Positions 50,468-58,636 of a stretch of DNA of 64,000 nucleotides are shown here, piece by piece. The position numbers and the translations under genes are program-made. Numbering within the stretch: position 1 is the first letter of the stretch; each line of letters opens with the position of its first letter. Source of the stretch: Streptomyces dioscori (GTDB taxonomy: Bacteria > Actinomycetota > Actinomycetes > Streptomycetales > Streptomycetaceae); NCBI RefSeq assembly GCF_003024195.1, contig NZ_KZ679054.1, positions 1 to 64,000 on the forward strand, in the 5' to 3' direction. The notes under the pieces are model-generated. The model was not told the DNA's origin. It searched no databases and saw nothing but the letters and a program-made list of their open reading frames with translations.

Positions 50468-51787
50468 ATGGTCCGTGTGAGCTATCCGTACGAAGCCCCA
50501 GTTTCGCAGACTCTTTTCGACCGTGCGGCGGCCGTGACGCCCGGCGGCGTGAACTCTCCCGTCCGCGCGTTCCGCGCCGTGGGCGGTACGCCCCGGTTCA
50601 TGGTGTCCGGTAACGGTCCATACCTGACCGATGCCGACGGGAGGGAGTACGTCGACCTCGTTTGTTCCTGGGGACCGATGATCCTCGGCCACTCCCACCC
50701 CGAGGTGATCGCGGCCGTCCAGGACGCCGTCTCCCGCGGTACCTCCTTCGGTACGCCGGGTGAGGGCGAGGTCGCGCTCGCCGAGGAGATCGTCGCCCGG
50801 GTCGAGCCCGTCGAGCAGGTCCGGCTGGTGTCCAGCGGCACCGAGGCGACCATGTCCGCCATCCGTCTCGCGCGCGGGTTCACCGGGCGCGCCAAGGTCG
50901 TGAAGTTCGCCGGCTGCTACCACGGGCATGTGGACGCTCTGCTGGCCGCCGCAGGCAGTGGCCTGGCCACCTTCGCGCTTCCCGACACCCCCGGCGTCAC
51001 CGGCGCCCAGGCCGGCGACACGATCGTCCTGCCGTACAACGACCTCGACGCCGTGCGCGAGGCCTTCCGCGCGCACCCCGGCGAGATCGCCTGTGTCATC
51101 ACCGAGGCCTCGCCCGGCAACATGGGGGTCGTGCCGCCGCTGCCCGGCTTCAACCAGGGACTCAAGGACGCCTGCGCGGCGGACGGCGCCCTGTACATCT
51201 CCGACGAGGTCATGACCGGCTTCCGTACGAGCCGGGCCGGCTGGTACGGGGTCGACGGCGTCGCGCCCGACCTGATGACCTTCGGCAAGGTCATGGGCGG
51301 CGGCTTCCCCGCCGCGGCCTTCGGCGGGCGGGCGGACGTGATGGGGCACCTCGCGCCCGTCGGCCCCGTCTACCAGGCCGGCACGCTGTCCGGGAACCCG
51401 GTCGCGACAGCCGCGGGCCTCGCGCAGCTGCGGCTGCTCGACGACGCCGCGTACACCCGGCTCGACGCGGTCTCCGGGCAGATCCGTACGCTCGTCACGG
51501 ACGCCCTCACCAAGGAAGGTGTGGTGCACACCCTGCAGAACGCGTCCACCATGTTCTCCGTCTTCTTCAAGGGGGAGGACGTACGTAACTACGAGGACGC
51601 GAAGACGCAGGAGTCGTACCGCTTCAACGCCTTCTTCCACTCGATGCTGGCGCAGGGCGTCTACCTGCCGCCGTCGTCGTTCGAGTCCTGGTTCGTGTCG
51701 ACGGCGCACGACGACCGGGCGGTACAGCGGATCGCCGACGCCGTTCCGGCGGCGGCACGGGCAGCAGCGGAGGCCACGGCAGCATGA
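50468..51787 (+). CDS. hemL: Glutamate-1-semialdehyde 2,1-aminomutase
   Basis: This 439-residue PLP enzyme converts glutamate-1-semialdehyde, made by HemA, into 5-aminolevulinate. Signatures are TPGGVNSPVRAF near the N-terminus, SSGTEATMSAIRLAR, AGCYHGHVDAL, ISDEVMTGFR, and the PLP lysine Lys274 in TFGKVMGGGFPAAAFGG. Length is typical. The start could also be the GTG three codons later. The stop overlaps the histidine-phosphatase gene by four bases (ATGA). In this window it lies about 37 kb from the hemACD operon. Confidence 0.96.
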   Translation: MVRVSYPYEAPVSQTLFDRAAAVTPGGVNSPVRAFRAVGGTPRFMVSGNGPYLTDADGREYVDLVCSWGPMILGHSHPEVIAAVQDAVSRGTSFGTPGEGEVALAEEIVARVEPVEQVRLVSSGTEATMSAIRLARGFTGRAKVVKFAGCYHGHVDALLAAAGSGLATFALPDTPGVTGAQAGDTIVLPYNDLDAVREAFRAHPGEIACVITEASPGNMGVVPPLPGFNQGLKDACAADGALYISDEVMTGFRTSRAGWYGVDGVAPDLMTFGKVMGGGFPAAAFGGRADVMGHLAPVGPVYQAGTLSGNPVATAAGLAQLRLLDDAAYTRLDAVSGQIRTLVTDALTKEGVVHTLQNASTMFSVFFKGEDVRNYEDAKTQESYRFNAFFHSMLAQGVYLPPSSFESWFVSTAHDDRAVQRIADAVPAAARAAAEATAA

Positions 51788-52458
51788 GTGACATCACCGT
51801 CGTACACGTGATGCGGCACGGCGAGGTCGAGAACCCGGACGGGCTGCTCTACGGGCGGCTGCCCGGGTATCACCTGTCCGAGCTGGGGCAGCGGATGGCC
51901 GAGCGGGTCGCCGAGCACCTCGCTCCGCGTGACATCACGCACGTCGTCTCCTCGCCGCTGGAGCGGGCCCGGGAGACGGCCACGCCGGTCGCCGAGTCGC
52001 ACGGGCTCGATCTCGCGACCGACGCGCGGCTCATCGAGGCGGAGAACGTCTTCCAGGGCAAGACCTTCGGGGTCGGGGACGGGGCGCTGCGCAACCCCGA
52101 GAACTGGAAGCACCTGGTCAACCCGTTCAAGCCGTCCTGGGGCGAGCCGTACCTGGAGCAGGTCGTACGGATGATGGGGGCGCTGGACGCCGCGAAGGAC
52201 GCGGCGCGGGGGCATGAGGCCGTGGTGGTCAGCCATCAGCTGCCCATCTGGATGCTGCGGTCCTTCGTGGAGCGGCGGCGGTTGTGGCACGACCCGCGTA
52301 AGCGGCAGTGCACGCTGGCGTCGTTGACGACGTTCACGTACCGGGGCGACAAGATCGTGTCCGTGGGGTACACGGAGCCGGCGCGGGATCTTGTGCCCGC
52401 GCATCTCCTTGCAGGGGCGAAGCCGGTGAAGGGCAAGTCGAAGGCGTTCGGAGCGTAG
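51784..52458 (+). CDS. Histidine phosphatase (phosphoglycerate mutase-like) family protein
   Basis: This 224-residue protein has the RHG catalytic motif at residues 11-13 (HVMRHGEVENPDG) and the second-half histidine in VVVSHQLPIWML. The family covers cofactor-dependent mutases and many phosphatases, and length and context do not define the substrate. It is translationally coupled to hemL, which is conserved in Streptomyces. The repeat-rich gap behind it probably ends the transcript. Confidence 0.9.
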   Translation: MSDITVVHVMRHGEVENPDGLLYGRLPGYHLSELGQRMAERVAEHLAPRDITHVVSSPLERARETATPVAESHGLDLATDARLIEAENVFQGKTFGVGDGALRNPENWKHLVNPFKPSWGEPYLEQVVRMMGALDAAKDAARGHEAVVVSHQLPIWMLRSFVERRRLWHDPRKRQCTLASLTTFTYRGDKIVSVGYTEPARDLVPAHLLAGAKPVKGKSKAFGA

Positions 52459-52510
52459 CTTTCGGCTCCGCGCCGTTCGTGTGCATGGTGCGGGCCGGTG
52501 GGGGTTGCCC

Positions 52511-52735
52511 GCGCAGTTCCCCGCGCCCCTGAGAGGCGGGGCTGCGCCCTGGCCTCCACCGGCCTGCTTGTTCTCGTAGTGCGGCCCGGTGGGGGTTGCC
52601 CGCGCAGTTCCCCGCGCCCCTCAGGACCGGGCCCGCCTTTGAGGGGCGCGGGGAACGGCGCGGGTGACCCCCACCGGCCGTCAGTCGAATAGCCGCCCCT
52701 GCCACCTTCCCCCCCAGGGGCGCGGGGAACTGCGC
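52511..52735. repeat. Family A repeat cluster (two direct, two inverted copies)
   Basis: Cores lie at 52511-52529 and 52602-52620 (forward) and at 52643-52661 and 52717-52735 (reverse), each with its characteristic tail. The middle pair faces inward with 22 bases between and can fold into a stem-loop. The remainder of the gap (52736-52931) shows no gene; a promoter for the deacetylase gene must lie there but is not clear. Confidence 0.85.
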
Positions 52736-52931
52736 GGCCAACCCCCGTCGGCCCGCAGACGGGCAACGCGCACACCCAGCGGAGCGAACCGGTTCCCGGG
52801 CTGTCGTCACAACTTCGCCATCGGATAGTCACCGAAATATCTGAGTGTGCGGGGGAACCCCCTTCTTCGTCGTGCCCTCTAACTACGTGTCCAGATTGCT
52901 TGGGCGCCGAGCACGACGAATGGGGACGGAA

Positions 52932-54182
52932 ATGCGCGACATCAGCCGAAGGGGAATGCTGGGGCTGGGAGCAGGGGCCGGAGCCGCGGCGGCCATGGGG
53001 ATCGCGGGCTGCGGCACCGCCCTCGGTGGCGGCTCCCACCACGTCGGCGGCTCCGGAAAGCCTGGTGACAGCGCCAGCGGCCGCCCCGCCCGCCCCCTGG
53101 GTGACGGCTCCACCACCTTCACCGGCAAGCAGCCCAAGCAGCCCGGGAAGCCCGTGCCTCTCCAACCTGGCGAAACCCCGCCACAGTTCGTCGTCTTTTC
53201 CTGGGACGGCGCGGGAGATGTGGGCAACGGCCTCTTCGAGCGCTTTCTGAAACTCTCCGAAGAGCATGACGCGCGAATGACGTTCTTTCTCTCGGGGCTC
53301 TATCTCCTCCCTGAGTCGAAAAAGCGCAAGTACCTTCCGCCGAACAACGCGCCGGGCGCGTCCGACATCGGTTATCTGACGGACGACCACATCAAGTCGA
53401 CGCTGAAGAACCTCCGGCGGGCCTGGCTCGACGGCCATGAGATAGGCACTCACTTCAACGGCCACTTCTGCGGCGGCACCGGCACGGTGGAGAACTGGAC
53501 GCCGGCCCAGTGGCGCAGCGAGATCGACCAGGCGAAGGCGTTCGTCAAGGAGTGGCGTACGAACACCGGCTGGAGCGAGAAGGACGTGCCCTCGCTGCCC
53601 TTCGACTACGAGAAGGAGCTCGTCGGCGGCCGCACCCCCTGCCTGAAGGGCCAGGACAACCTGCTGCCCACCGCCCGCGAGCTCGGCTGGCGCTACGACG
53701 CCTCCTCGCCCGGCGGCACCCAGGTCTGGCCGGGCAAGAAGGAGGGTGTCTGGGACCTGCCGCTGCAGGCGATGCCCTTCCCCGGGCACACCTTCGAGGT
53801 CCTCTCCATGGACTACAACATCCTCGCGAACCAGTCGGTCAACTCGACCCAGGCCCCGCCCGCCAACTACCCGGCGTGGCGCAGGCAGGCGACCGAGTCG
53901 TACATAGCGGGCTTCACGCGTACATACGAGACGAATCGCGCGCCCTTCTTCATAGGCAACCACTTCGAGGAGTGGAACGGCGGCATCTACATGGACGCCG
54001 TCGAGAACGCGCTGAAGCACATCGCGGGCAAGAAGGACGTACGCCTGGTGTCGTTCCGGCAGTTCGTGGACTGGCTCGACGCGCAGGACGCGGCCGTCCT
54101 GGAGAAGCTGCGGACCCTGGGCGTGGGGGAGGAACCGACCGGCGGCTGGAAGGCCTTCCTCGGTCAGGACCAGGCCGCCTGA
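52932..54182 (+). CDS. Tat-exported lipoprotein with a polysaccharide-deacetylase-like domain
   Basis: This 416-residue protein has an N-terminus reading MRDISRRGMLGLGAGAGAAA, a twin-arginine-type signal, followed by lipobox GIAGC and a Gly/Ser/Pro linker. From about residue 90 there is a NodB-like fold: PPQFVVFSWDGAGDVG, HDARMTFFLSGLYLLP, LDGHEIGTHFNGHFCGG (metal His pair), and PFFIGNHFEEW. It probably deacetylates or otherwise modifies a surface polysaccharide or peptidoglycan. The ATG at 52932 has GGGGACGGA upstream; an ATG 12 bases earlier is possible. It precedes the cytochrome c maturation genes. Confidence 0.8.
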   Translation: MRDISRRGMLGLGAGAGAAAAMGIAGCGTALGGGSHHVGGSGKPGDSASGRPARPLGDGSTTFTGKQPKQPGKPVPLQPGETPPQFVVFSWDGAGDVGNGLFERFLKLSEEHDARMTFFLSGLYLLPESKKRKYLPPNNAPGASDIGYLTDDHIKSTLKNLRRAWLDGHEIGTHFNGHFCGGTGTVENWTPAQWRSEIDQAKAFVKEWRTNTGWSEKDVPSLPFDYEKELVGGRTPCLKGQDNLLPTARELGWRYDASSPGGTQVWPGKKEGVWDLPLQAMPFPGHTFEVLSMDYNILANQSVNSTQAPPANYPAWRRQATESYIAGFTRTYETNRAPFFIGNHFEEWNGGIYMDAVENALKHIAGKKDVRLVSFRQFVDWLDAQDAAVLEKLRTLGVGEEPTGGWKAFLGQDQAA

Positions 54183-54236
54183 ACCCCGCGAGGGGGGTGC
54201 GCAAGATCCCCGGAACGGACATGCGAAACTTTTCAC

Positions 54237-54881
54237 ATGAGTGCCGCCAGCCGTGCCGTCCAGCGCACCGACCGGACCCGTAGCCGTGCCGACCGGACCC
54301 GTGGCCGTGCCGCCGCGGCCACCGGAGCGGCCGTCGCCGCGGCGCTGCTCCTGTCCGCGTGCGGATCCGGGGGCAAGTCCGGCGGGTCGGGTGACACCGG
54401 TTTCGTCACCGGCTCCGACGGCATCGCCACGGTCGGCAAGGGCAGCCGCGCACAGGCGCCCGAGCTGTCCGGCAAGACCATCGACGGCAAGCAGCTCGAC
54501 GTCGCCGACTACAAGGGCAAGATCGTCGTCCTGAACGTCTGGGGCTCCTGGTGCGGCCCGTGCCGCCTGGAGGCCAAGAACTTCGTCAAGGTCTCCGAGG
54601 ACCTCAAGGACCAGGGTGTGCAGTTCGTCGGCATCAACACCCGGGACACCAGCACCACTCCGGCGATCGCCTTCGAGAAGGCGCACGGCGTCGAGTACCC
54701 GAGTCTGTACGACCCGACGGGCAAGCTGATGCTCCGCTTCGAGAAGGGCACGCTCAACCCGCAGACGATCCCGTCCACGCTCGTCCTCGACCGGGACGGC
54801 AAGGTCGCCTCCCGGTCGCTGTCCGCCCTCAGTGAGGACAATCTGCGCAAGATGCTCAAGCCGATCCTCGCGGAGAAGTGA
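54237..54881 (+). CDS. resA: TlpA/ResA-like thiol-disulfide oxidoreductase lipoprotein
   Basis: This 214-residue membrane-tethered thioredoxin-like protein has an Arg/Thr repeat N-terminus, signal helix and lipobox LLSAC (Cys42). Its redox-active WCGPC is at residues 105-109, and a cis-Pro segment QTIPSTLVLD follows. ResA/CcsX-type proteins reduce the haem-binding cysteines of apocytochrome c outside the membrane. It heads a gene row with ccdA, resB and ccsB. The symbol is by position and family; an equivalent CcsX name also applies. Confidence 0.88.
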   Translation: MSAASRAVQRTDRTRSRADRTRGRAAAATGAAVAAALLLSACGSGGKSGGSGDTGFVTGSDGIATVGKGSRAQAPELSGKTIDGKQLDVADYKGKIVVLNVWGSWCGPCRLEAKNFVKVSEDLKDQGVQFVGINTRDTSTTPAIAFEKAHGVEYPSLYDPTGKLMLRFEKGTLNPQTIPSTLVLDRDGKVASRSLSALSEDNLRKMLKPILAEK

Positions 54882-54887
54882 CCGCTC

Positions 54888-55655
54888 GTGTCTCTTCTCG
54901 TGGCCGCGGGCACCGACCTCAACCGGACCGTCCTCGACGGGGCGCTGGTGCTCGCCATTCCGATCGCGCTGCTCGGCGGACTCGTCTCCTTCTTCTCCCC
55001 GTGCGTACTGCCGCTCGTACCCGGCTATCTCTCGTACGTCACCGGCGTCAGCGGCACCGACCTGGCCGACGCGCGACGCGGCCGGATGGTCGCCGGAGCC
55101 TCGCTGTTCGTGCTGGGCTTCACCGCCGTGTTCGTCTCCGGCGGGGCGCTCTTCGGCTACTTCGGCTCGACCCTGCAGGAGCACAAGGACACGATGTCCC
55201 AGGTGCTCGGCGTCCTCATGGTCCTCATGGGGGTGTTCTTCCTGGGGATGATGCCCTGGCTGACGCAGCGCGAGTTCCGCTTCCACAAGCGGCCGGTCGC
55301 CGGTCTGGTCGGGGCCCCGCTGCTGGGCGCGCTCTTCGGGATCGGCTGGACACCCTGCATCGGACCGACACTCGCCTCCGTGCTGGCGCTCTCCTCGTCC
55401 GAGGCGAGCGCCGGACGCGGGGCCATACTGACGGTCGCGTACTGCGTCGGTCTGGGTGTGCCCTTCGTCGTCGCGGCCGTGGCCTTCCGCAAGGCGCTCG
55501 GCGCCTTCGGCTGGGTCAAGCGCCACTACGTGTGGGTCATGCGGATCGGCGGCGGAATGATGATCGTGACCGGTCTGCTCCTGCTGACCGGCGCGTGGGA
55601 CGGCATCGTGCAGGAGATGCAGGGCTGGTCCAACGGCTTCACGGTAGGGATCTGA
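54888..55655 (+). CDS. ccdA: Cytochrome c biogenesis protein CcdA
   Basis: This 255-residue membrane protein has six helices and the two conserved redox cysteines, in SFFSPCVLPLVPGYLSYVTG (first helix) and IGWTPCIGPTLAS (fourth helix). It carries electrons from cytosolic thioredoxin across the membrane to the ResA-like protein encoded just upstream. It starts at a GTG with GGAGAAG upstream, six bases after the resA stop. Length is typical of the short CcdA form. Confidence 0.93.
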   Translation: MSLLVAAGTDLNRTVLDGALVLAIPIALLGGLVSFFSPCVLPLVPGYLSYVTGVSGTDLADARRGRMVAGASLFVLGFTAVFVSGGALFGYFGSTLQEHKDTMSQVLGVLMVLMGVFFLGMMPWLTQREFRFHKRPVAGLVGAPLLGALFGIGWTPCIGPTLASVLALSSSEASAGRGAILTVAYCVGLGVPFVVAAVAFRKALGAFGWVKRHYVWVMRIGGGMMIVTGLLLLTGAWDGIVQEMQGWSNGFTVGI

Positions 55656-55658
55656 CGC

Positions 55659-57494
55659 ATGAGCGCGACACGGGACACCGGCGCGAGGACCGACGGCCGG
55701 ACCGACGAGAACGGTACGGGTGACACCGCGACGCGTGACGCCGGTGATCTCGGTGCCGCCGGGGCCCAGTTGTCCACCGCGCCCCGGGAGACGGTCATGC
55801 CCGGCTCCTTCGGCGGCGCGCGCGCACCGGGCGTCACGGGCCGGCTCGCGTGGACCGGACGCGAGGTCATCGGCTGGGCCCGCTGGATCTGGCGGCAGCT
55901 GACCTCGATGCGGGTCGCGCTGATCCTGCTCTTCCTGCTGTCCCTGGGCGCGATCCCCGGCTCGCTGATCCCGCAGTCCGGGACCGACGAGACGAAGGTC
56001 GCCGACTTCCTGGCCCGGCACACCACGATCGGGCCGGTCTACGAGAAGCTCGGGCTGTTCCACGTCTACAGCTCCGCCTGGTTCTCGGCGATCTACATCC
56101 TGCTCTTCATCTCGCTCATCGGCTGCATCGTGCCCCGCACCTGGCAGTTCGTCGGCCAGCTGCGCGGCCGGCCGCCGCGCGCCCCGCGCCTGCTGACCCG
56201 GCTGCCCGCGTACACGACCTGGCGGACCGCGGCCGCGCCCGAGGAGGTCAGGGACGAGGCGCTGAAACTCCTGAAGAAGCGGCGCTTCCGTGCCCACCTC
56301 GACGGGGACGCGGTCGCCGCCGAGAAGGGCTACCTCCGCGAGGTCGGCAACCTGGCCTTCCACATCGCGCTGATCGTGATGCTGGTCGCCTTCGCCTGGG
56401 GCCAGCTCTTCAAGTCCGAGGGCAACAAACTGATCGTCGAGGGCGACGGTTTCGCCAACACCCTCACGCAGTACGACGACTTCAAGTCCGGCAGCCTCTT
56501 CGACACGGACGACCTGGAGCCCTTCAGCTTCGTACTGGAGGACTTCGAGGGCACGTACGAGGAGACCGGACCCAACAAGGGCACGCCGCGCACGTACCAG
56601 GCGAAGGTCGACTACAGCGTGGGCGCGGACGGCAAGGAGCAGAAGAAGACCGTCAAGGTCAACGAGCCGCTCGACATCGACGACTCGAAGGTCTACCTCA
56701 CCGCCCACGGCTACGCGCCCGTCGTCACCGTCCGGGACGGCAAGGGCGAGATCGTCTACCAGCAGGCCGTGCCGCTGCTGCCGCTCGACTCGAACGTCAC
56801 CTCGACCGGCGCGATCAAGGTCATGGACGGCTACAAGGACGCCAAGGGCAAGCAGGAGCAGCTCGGCTTCCAGGCGTTCTTCCTCCCGGCGTACGGGGGC
56901 GAGGGCACCGCGGTGGTCTCGCAGTTCCCGGCGCTGCTGAACCCGGTGCTGAACCTGGCCGCCTACCACGGCGACCTCGGCGTCGACGCGGGCCTGCCGC
57001 AGAGCGTGTACCAGCTCGAAAAGAAGAACATGAAGGAGTTCAAGGACTCCAAGGGCAAGCAGCTGCGGGAGAACCTGAAGCCGGGCGAGACCATGCAGCT
57101 CCCGAACGGCGCCGGCTCGATCACCTTCGAGAAGGGGGTCAAGGAGTGGGCGAACTTCCAGGTCACCCGGCAGCCCGGGGCCGGCTGGGCCCTCGCCGGT
57201 GCCTTCGGCGCCATCTTCGGCCTCGCCGCCTCCCTCTTCATCCAGCGCCGCCGGGTGTGGGTGCGGGCCGTGACCGGCCCCGACGGGGTCACGGTCGTCG
57301 AGATGGCGGGCCTCGGCCGCAGCGAGTCCGCCAAGGTCCCCGAGGAACTGGGCGTCCTGGCGGGCCACCTGTACGACCTGGCGCCGGGCGCACCCGACAC
57401 CCCGGACCAGCCCGACAACGACAGCCCGGACCAGCCCGGGAACGACACCCCCGAACCTCCCGCCGTACCTGCCGAAGGGGCTGAGACGAAGTGA
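55659..57494 (+). CDS. resB: Cytochrome c biogenesis protein ResB (CcsB/Ccs1 type)
   Basis: This 611-residue protein has three membrane helices in the first half (VALILLFLLSLGAIPGSLIP, AWFSAIYILLFISLIGCIV, LAFHIALIVMLVAFAWGQLF), a large extracellular domain, and a fourth helix near the end (AGWALAGAFGAIFGLAASLF). It pairs with CcsB to form the System II haem-export and ligation complex. An acidic/Pro-rich tail, DTPDQPDNDSPDQPGNDTPE, follows. It starts at an ATG directly behind ccdA, and its stop overlaps the ccsB GTG. Confidence 0.93.
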   Translation: MSATRDTGARTDGRTDENGTGDTATRDAGDLGAAGAQLSTAPRETVMPGSFGGARAPGVTGRLAWTGREVIGWARWIWRQLTSMRVALILLFLLSLGAIPGSLIPQSGTDETKVADFLARHTTIGPVYEKLGLFHVYSSAWFSAIYILLFISLIGCIVPRTWQFVGQLRGRPPRAPRLLTRLPAYTTWRTAAAPEEVRDEALKLLKKRRFRAHLDGDAVAAEKGYLREVGNLAFHIALIVMLVAFAWGQLFKSEGNKLIVEGDGFANTLTQYDDFKSGSLFDTDDLEPFSFVLEDFEGTYEETGPNKGTPRTYQAKVDYSVGADGKEQKKTVKVNEPLDIDDSKVYLTAHGYAPVVTVRDGKGEIVYQQAVPLLPLDSNVTSTGAIKVMDGYKDAKGKQEQLGFQAFFLPAYGGEGTAVVSQFPALLNPVLNLAAYHGDLGVDAGLPQSVYQLEKKNMKEFKDSKGKQLRENLKPGETMQLPNGAGSITFEKGVKEWANFQVTRQPGAGWALAGAFGAIFGLAASLFIQRRRVWVRAVTGPDGVTVVEMAGLGRSESAKVPEELGVLAGHLYDLAPGAPDTPDQPDNDSPDQPGNDTPEPPAVPAEGAETK

Positions 57495-58636
57495 CTCTCG
57501 CCGCCGCAACCGACCTCGCCGCAACCGACTTCGCCGCCGCGACCGACCTGGCCGCCGCGACCAACGAGCACCTCGCGAACGTCAGCAACACGCTGATCTA
57601 CTCCGCGATGGCCGTCTACACGCTGGCCTTCTTCGCGTACATCGCCGAATGGCTCCTCGGCAGCCGCAGCAAGGTCGGCCGGACGGCCGCCGCGCTGACC
57701 GCCGACCAGGCAGGCAAGGCCGGCAAGAAGGCGGCCGGCCCGGCGGTCACCGTGCAGAACGCGGGCGGCACCGCCGTACTGGAGCGGCCGCAGGTCGTCA
57801 CGCGGGCCGCGGCCGGCGCCCGGGACGTGCCGGACGGGCCCGGCGCGCACGGCGGTGACGAGCAGGGCGACCTGTACGGCCGGATCGCCATCTCCCTCAC
57901 CGTGCTCGCCTTCCTCATCGCGTTCGGCGGTGTGCTCGCCCGCGCCCTGTCGGTGCAGCGGGCGCCGTGGGGCAACATGTACGAGTTCAACATCACCTTC
58001 TCCACCGTCGCCGTCGGTGTGTATCTCGCGCTGCTCGCGATGAAGAAGAACGTCCGCTGGATGGGCCTCTTCCTGGTGACCACGGTCCTGCTGGACCTCG
58101 GCCTCGCCGTCACCGTCCTGTACACGGCGAGCGACCAGCTGGTGCCCGCGCTCCACTCGTACTGGCTGTACATCCACGTCTCCACGGCGATCTTCTGCGG
58201 CGCGGTCTTCTACGTGGGCGCGGTCGGCACGATCCTGTACCTCTTCAAGGACAGCTACGAGAACAAGCTCGCGACCGGCGGCAAGCCGGGCCGTTTCGCG
58301 ACCTCCGTGCTGGAGCGGCTGCCCGCCTCGGCCTCGCTCGACAAGTTCTCGTACCGCGTGAACGCCGCCGTCTTCCCGCTGTGGACGTTCACGATCATCG
58401 CCGGTGCGATCTGGGCGGGCGACGCGTGGGGCCGCTACTGGGGCTGGGACCCCAAGGAGACCTGGTCGTTCATCACCTGGGTCGCCTACGCCTGCTATCT
58501 GCACGCCCGTGCCACGGCCGGCTGGAAGGGCCGCAAGGCCGCGTACATCGCGCTCGCCGCCTTCGCCTGCTGGCTGTTCAACTACTACGGAGTGAACATC
58601 TTCGTCACCGGCAAGCACTCCTACGCCGGGGTCTAG
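57491..58636 (+). CDS. ccsB: Cytochrome c biogenesis protein CcsB (CcsA/ResC type)
   Basis: This 381-residue integral membrane protein carries the haem-handling WWD-type motif WGRYWGWDPKETWSFITW near residues 314-331. Conserved external histidines are nearby (LHSYWLYIHVSTAIF). About eight helices are present. It moves haem to the outside and, with ResB, attaches it to apocytochrome c. The first ~22 residues are an Ala/Thr/Asp repeat (AATDLAATDF..) encoded by short DNA repeats. The GTG overlaps the resB stop by four bases, and its TAG is shared base-for-base with the convergent NTPase gene stop. Confidence 0.95.
   Translation: MTLAAATDLAATDFAAATDLAAATNEHLANVSNTLIYSAMAVYTLAFFAYIAEWLLGSRSKVGRTAAALTADQAGKAGKKAAGPAVTVQNAGGTAVLERPQVVTRAAAGARDVPDGPGAHGGDEQGDLYGRIAISLTVLAFLIAFGGVLARALSVQRAPWGNMYEFNITFSTVAVGVYLALLAMKKNVRWMGLFLVTTVLLDLGLAVTVLYTASDQLVPALHSYWLYIHVSTAIFCGAVFYVGAVGTILYLFKDSYENKLATGGKPGRFATSVLERLPASASLDKFSYRVNAAVFPLWTFTIIAGAIWAGDAWGRYWGWDPKETWSFITWVAYACYLHARATAGWKGRKAAYIALAAFACWLFNYYGVNIFVTGKHSYAGV

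Noticed and set aside
52236..57524. 1762-codon open frame on the minus strand
   Set aside because: It runs opposite to the deacetylase, resA, ccdA and resB genes, which have clear motifs and starts. Its Arg/Gly/Asp-rich translation is typical of antisense frames in high-GC DNA.
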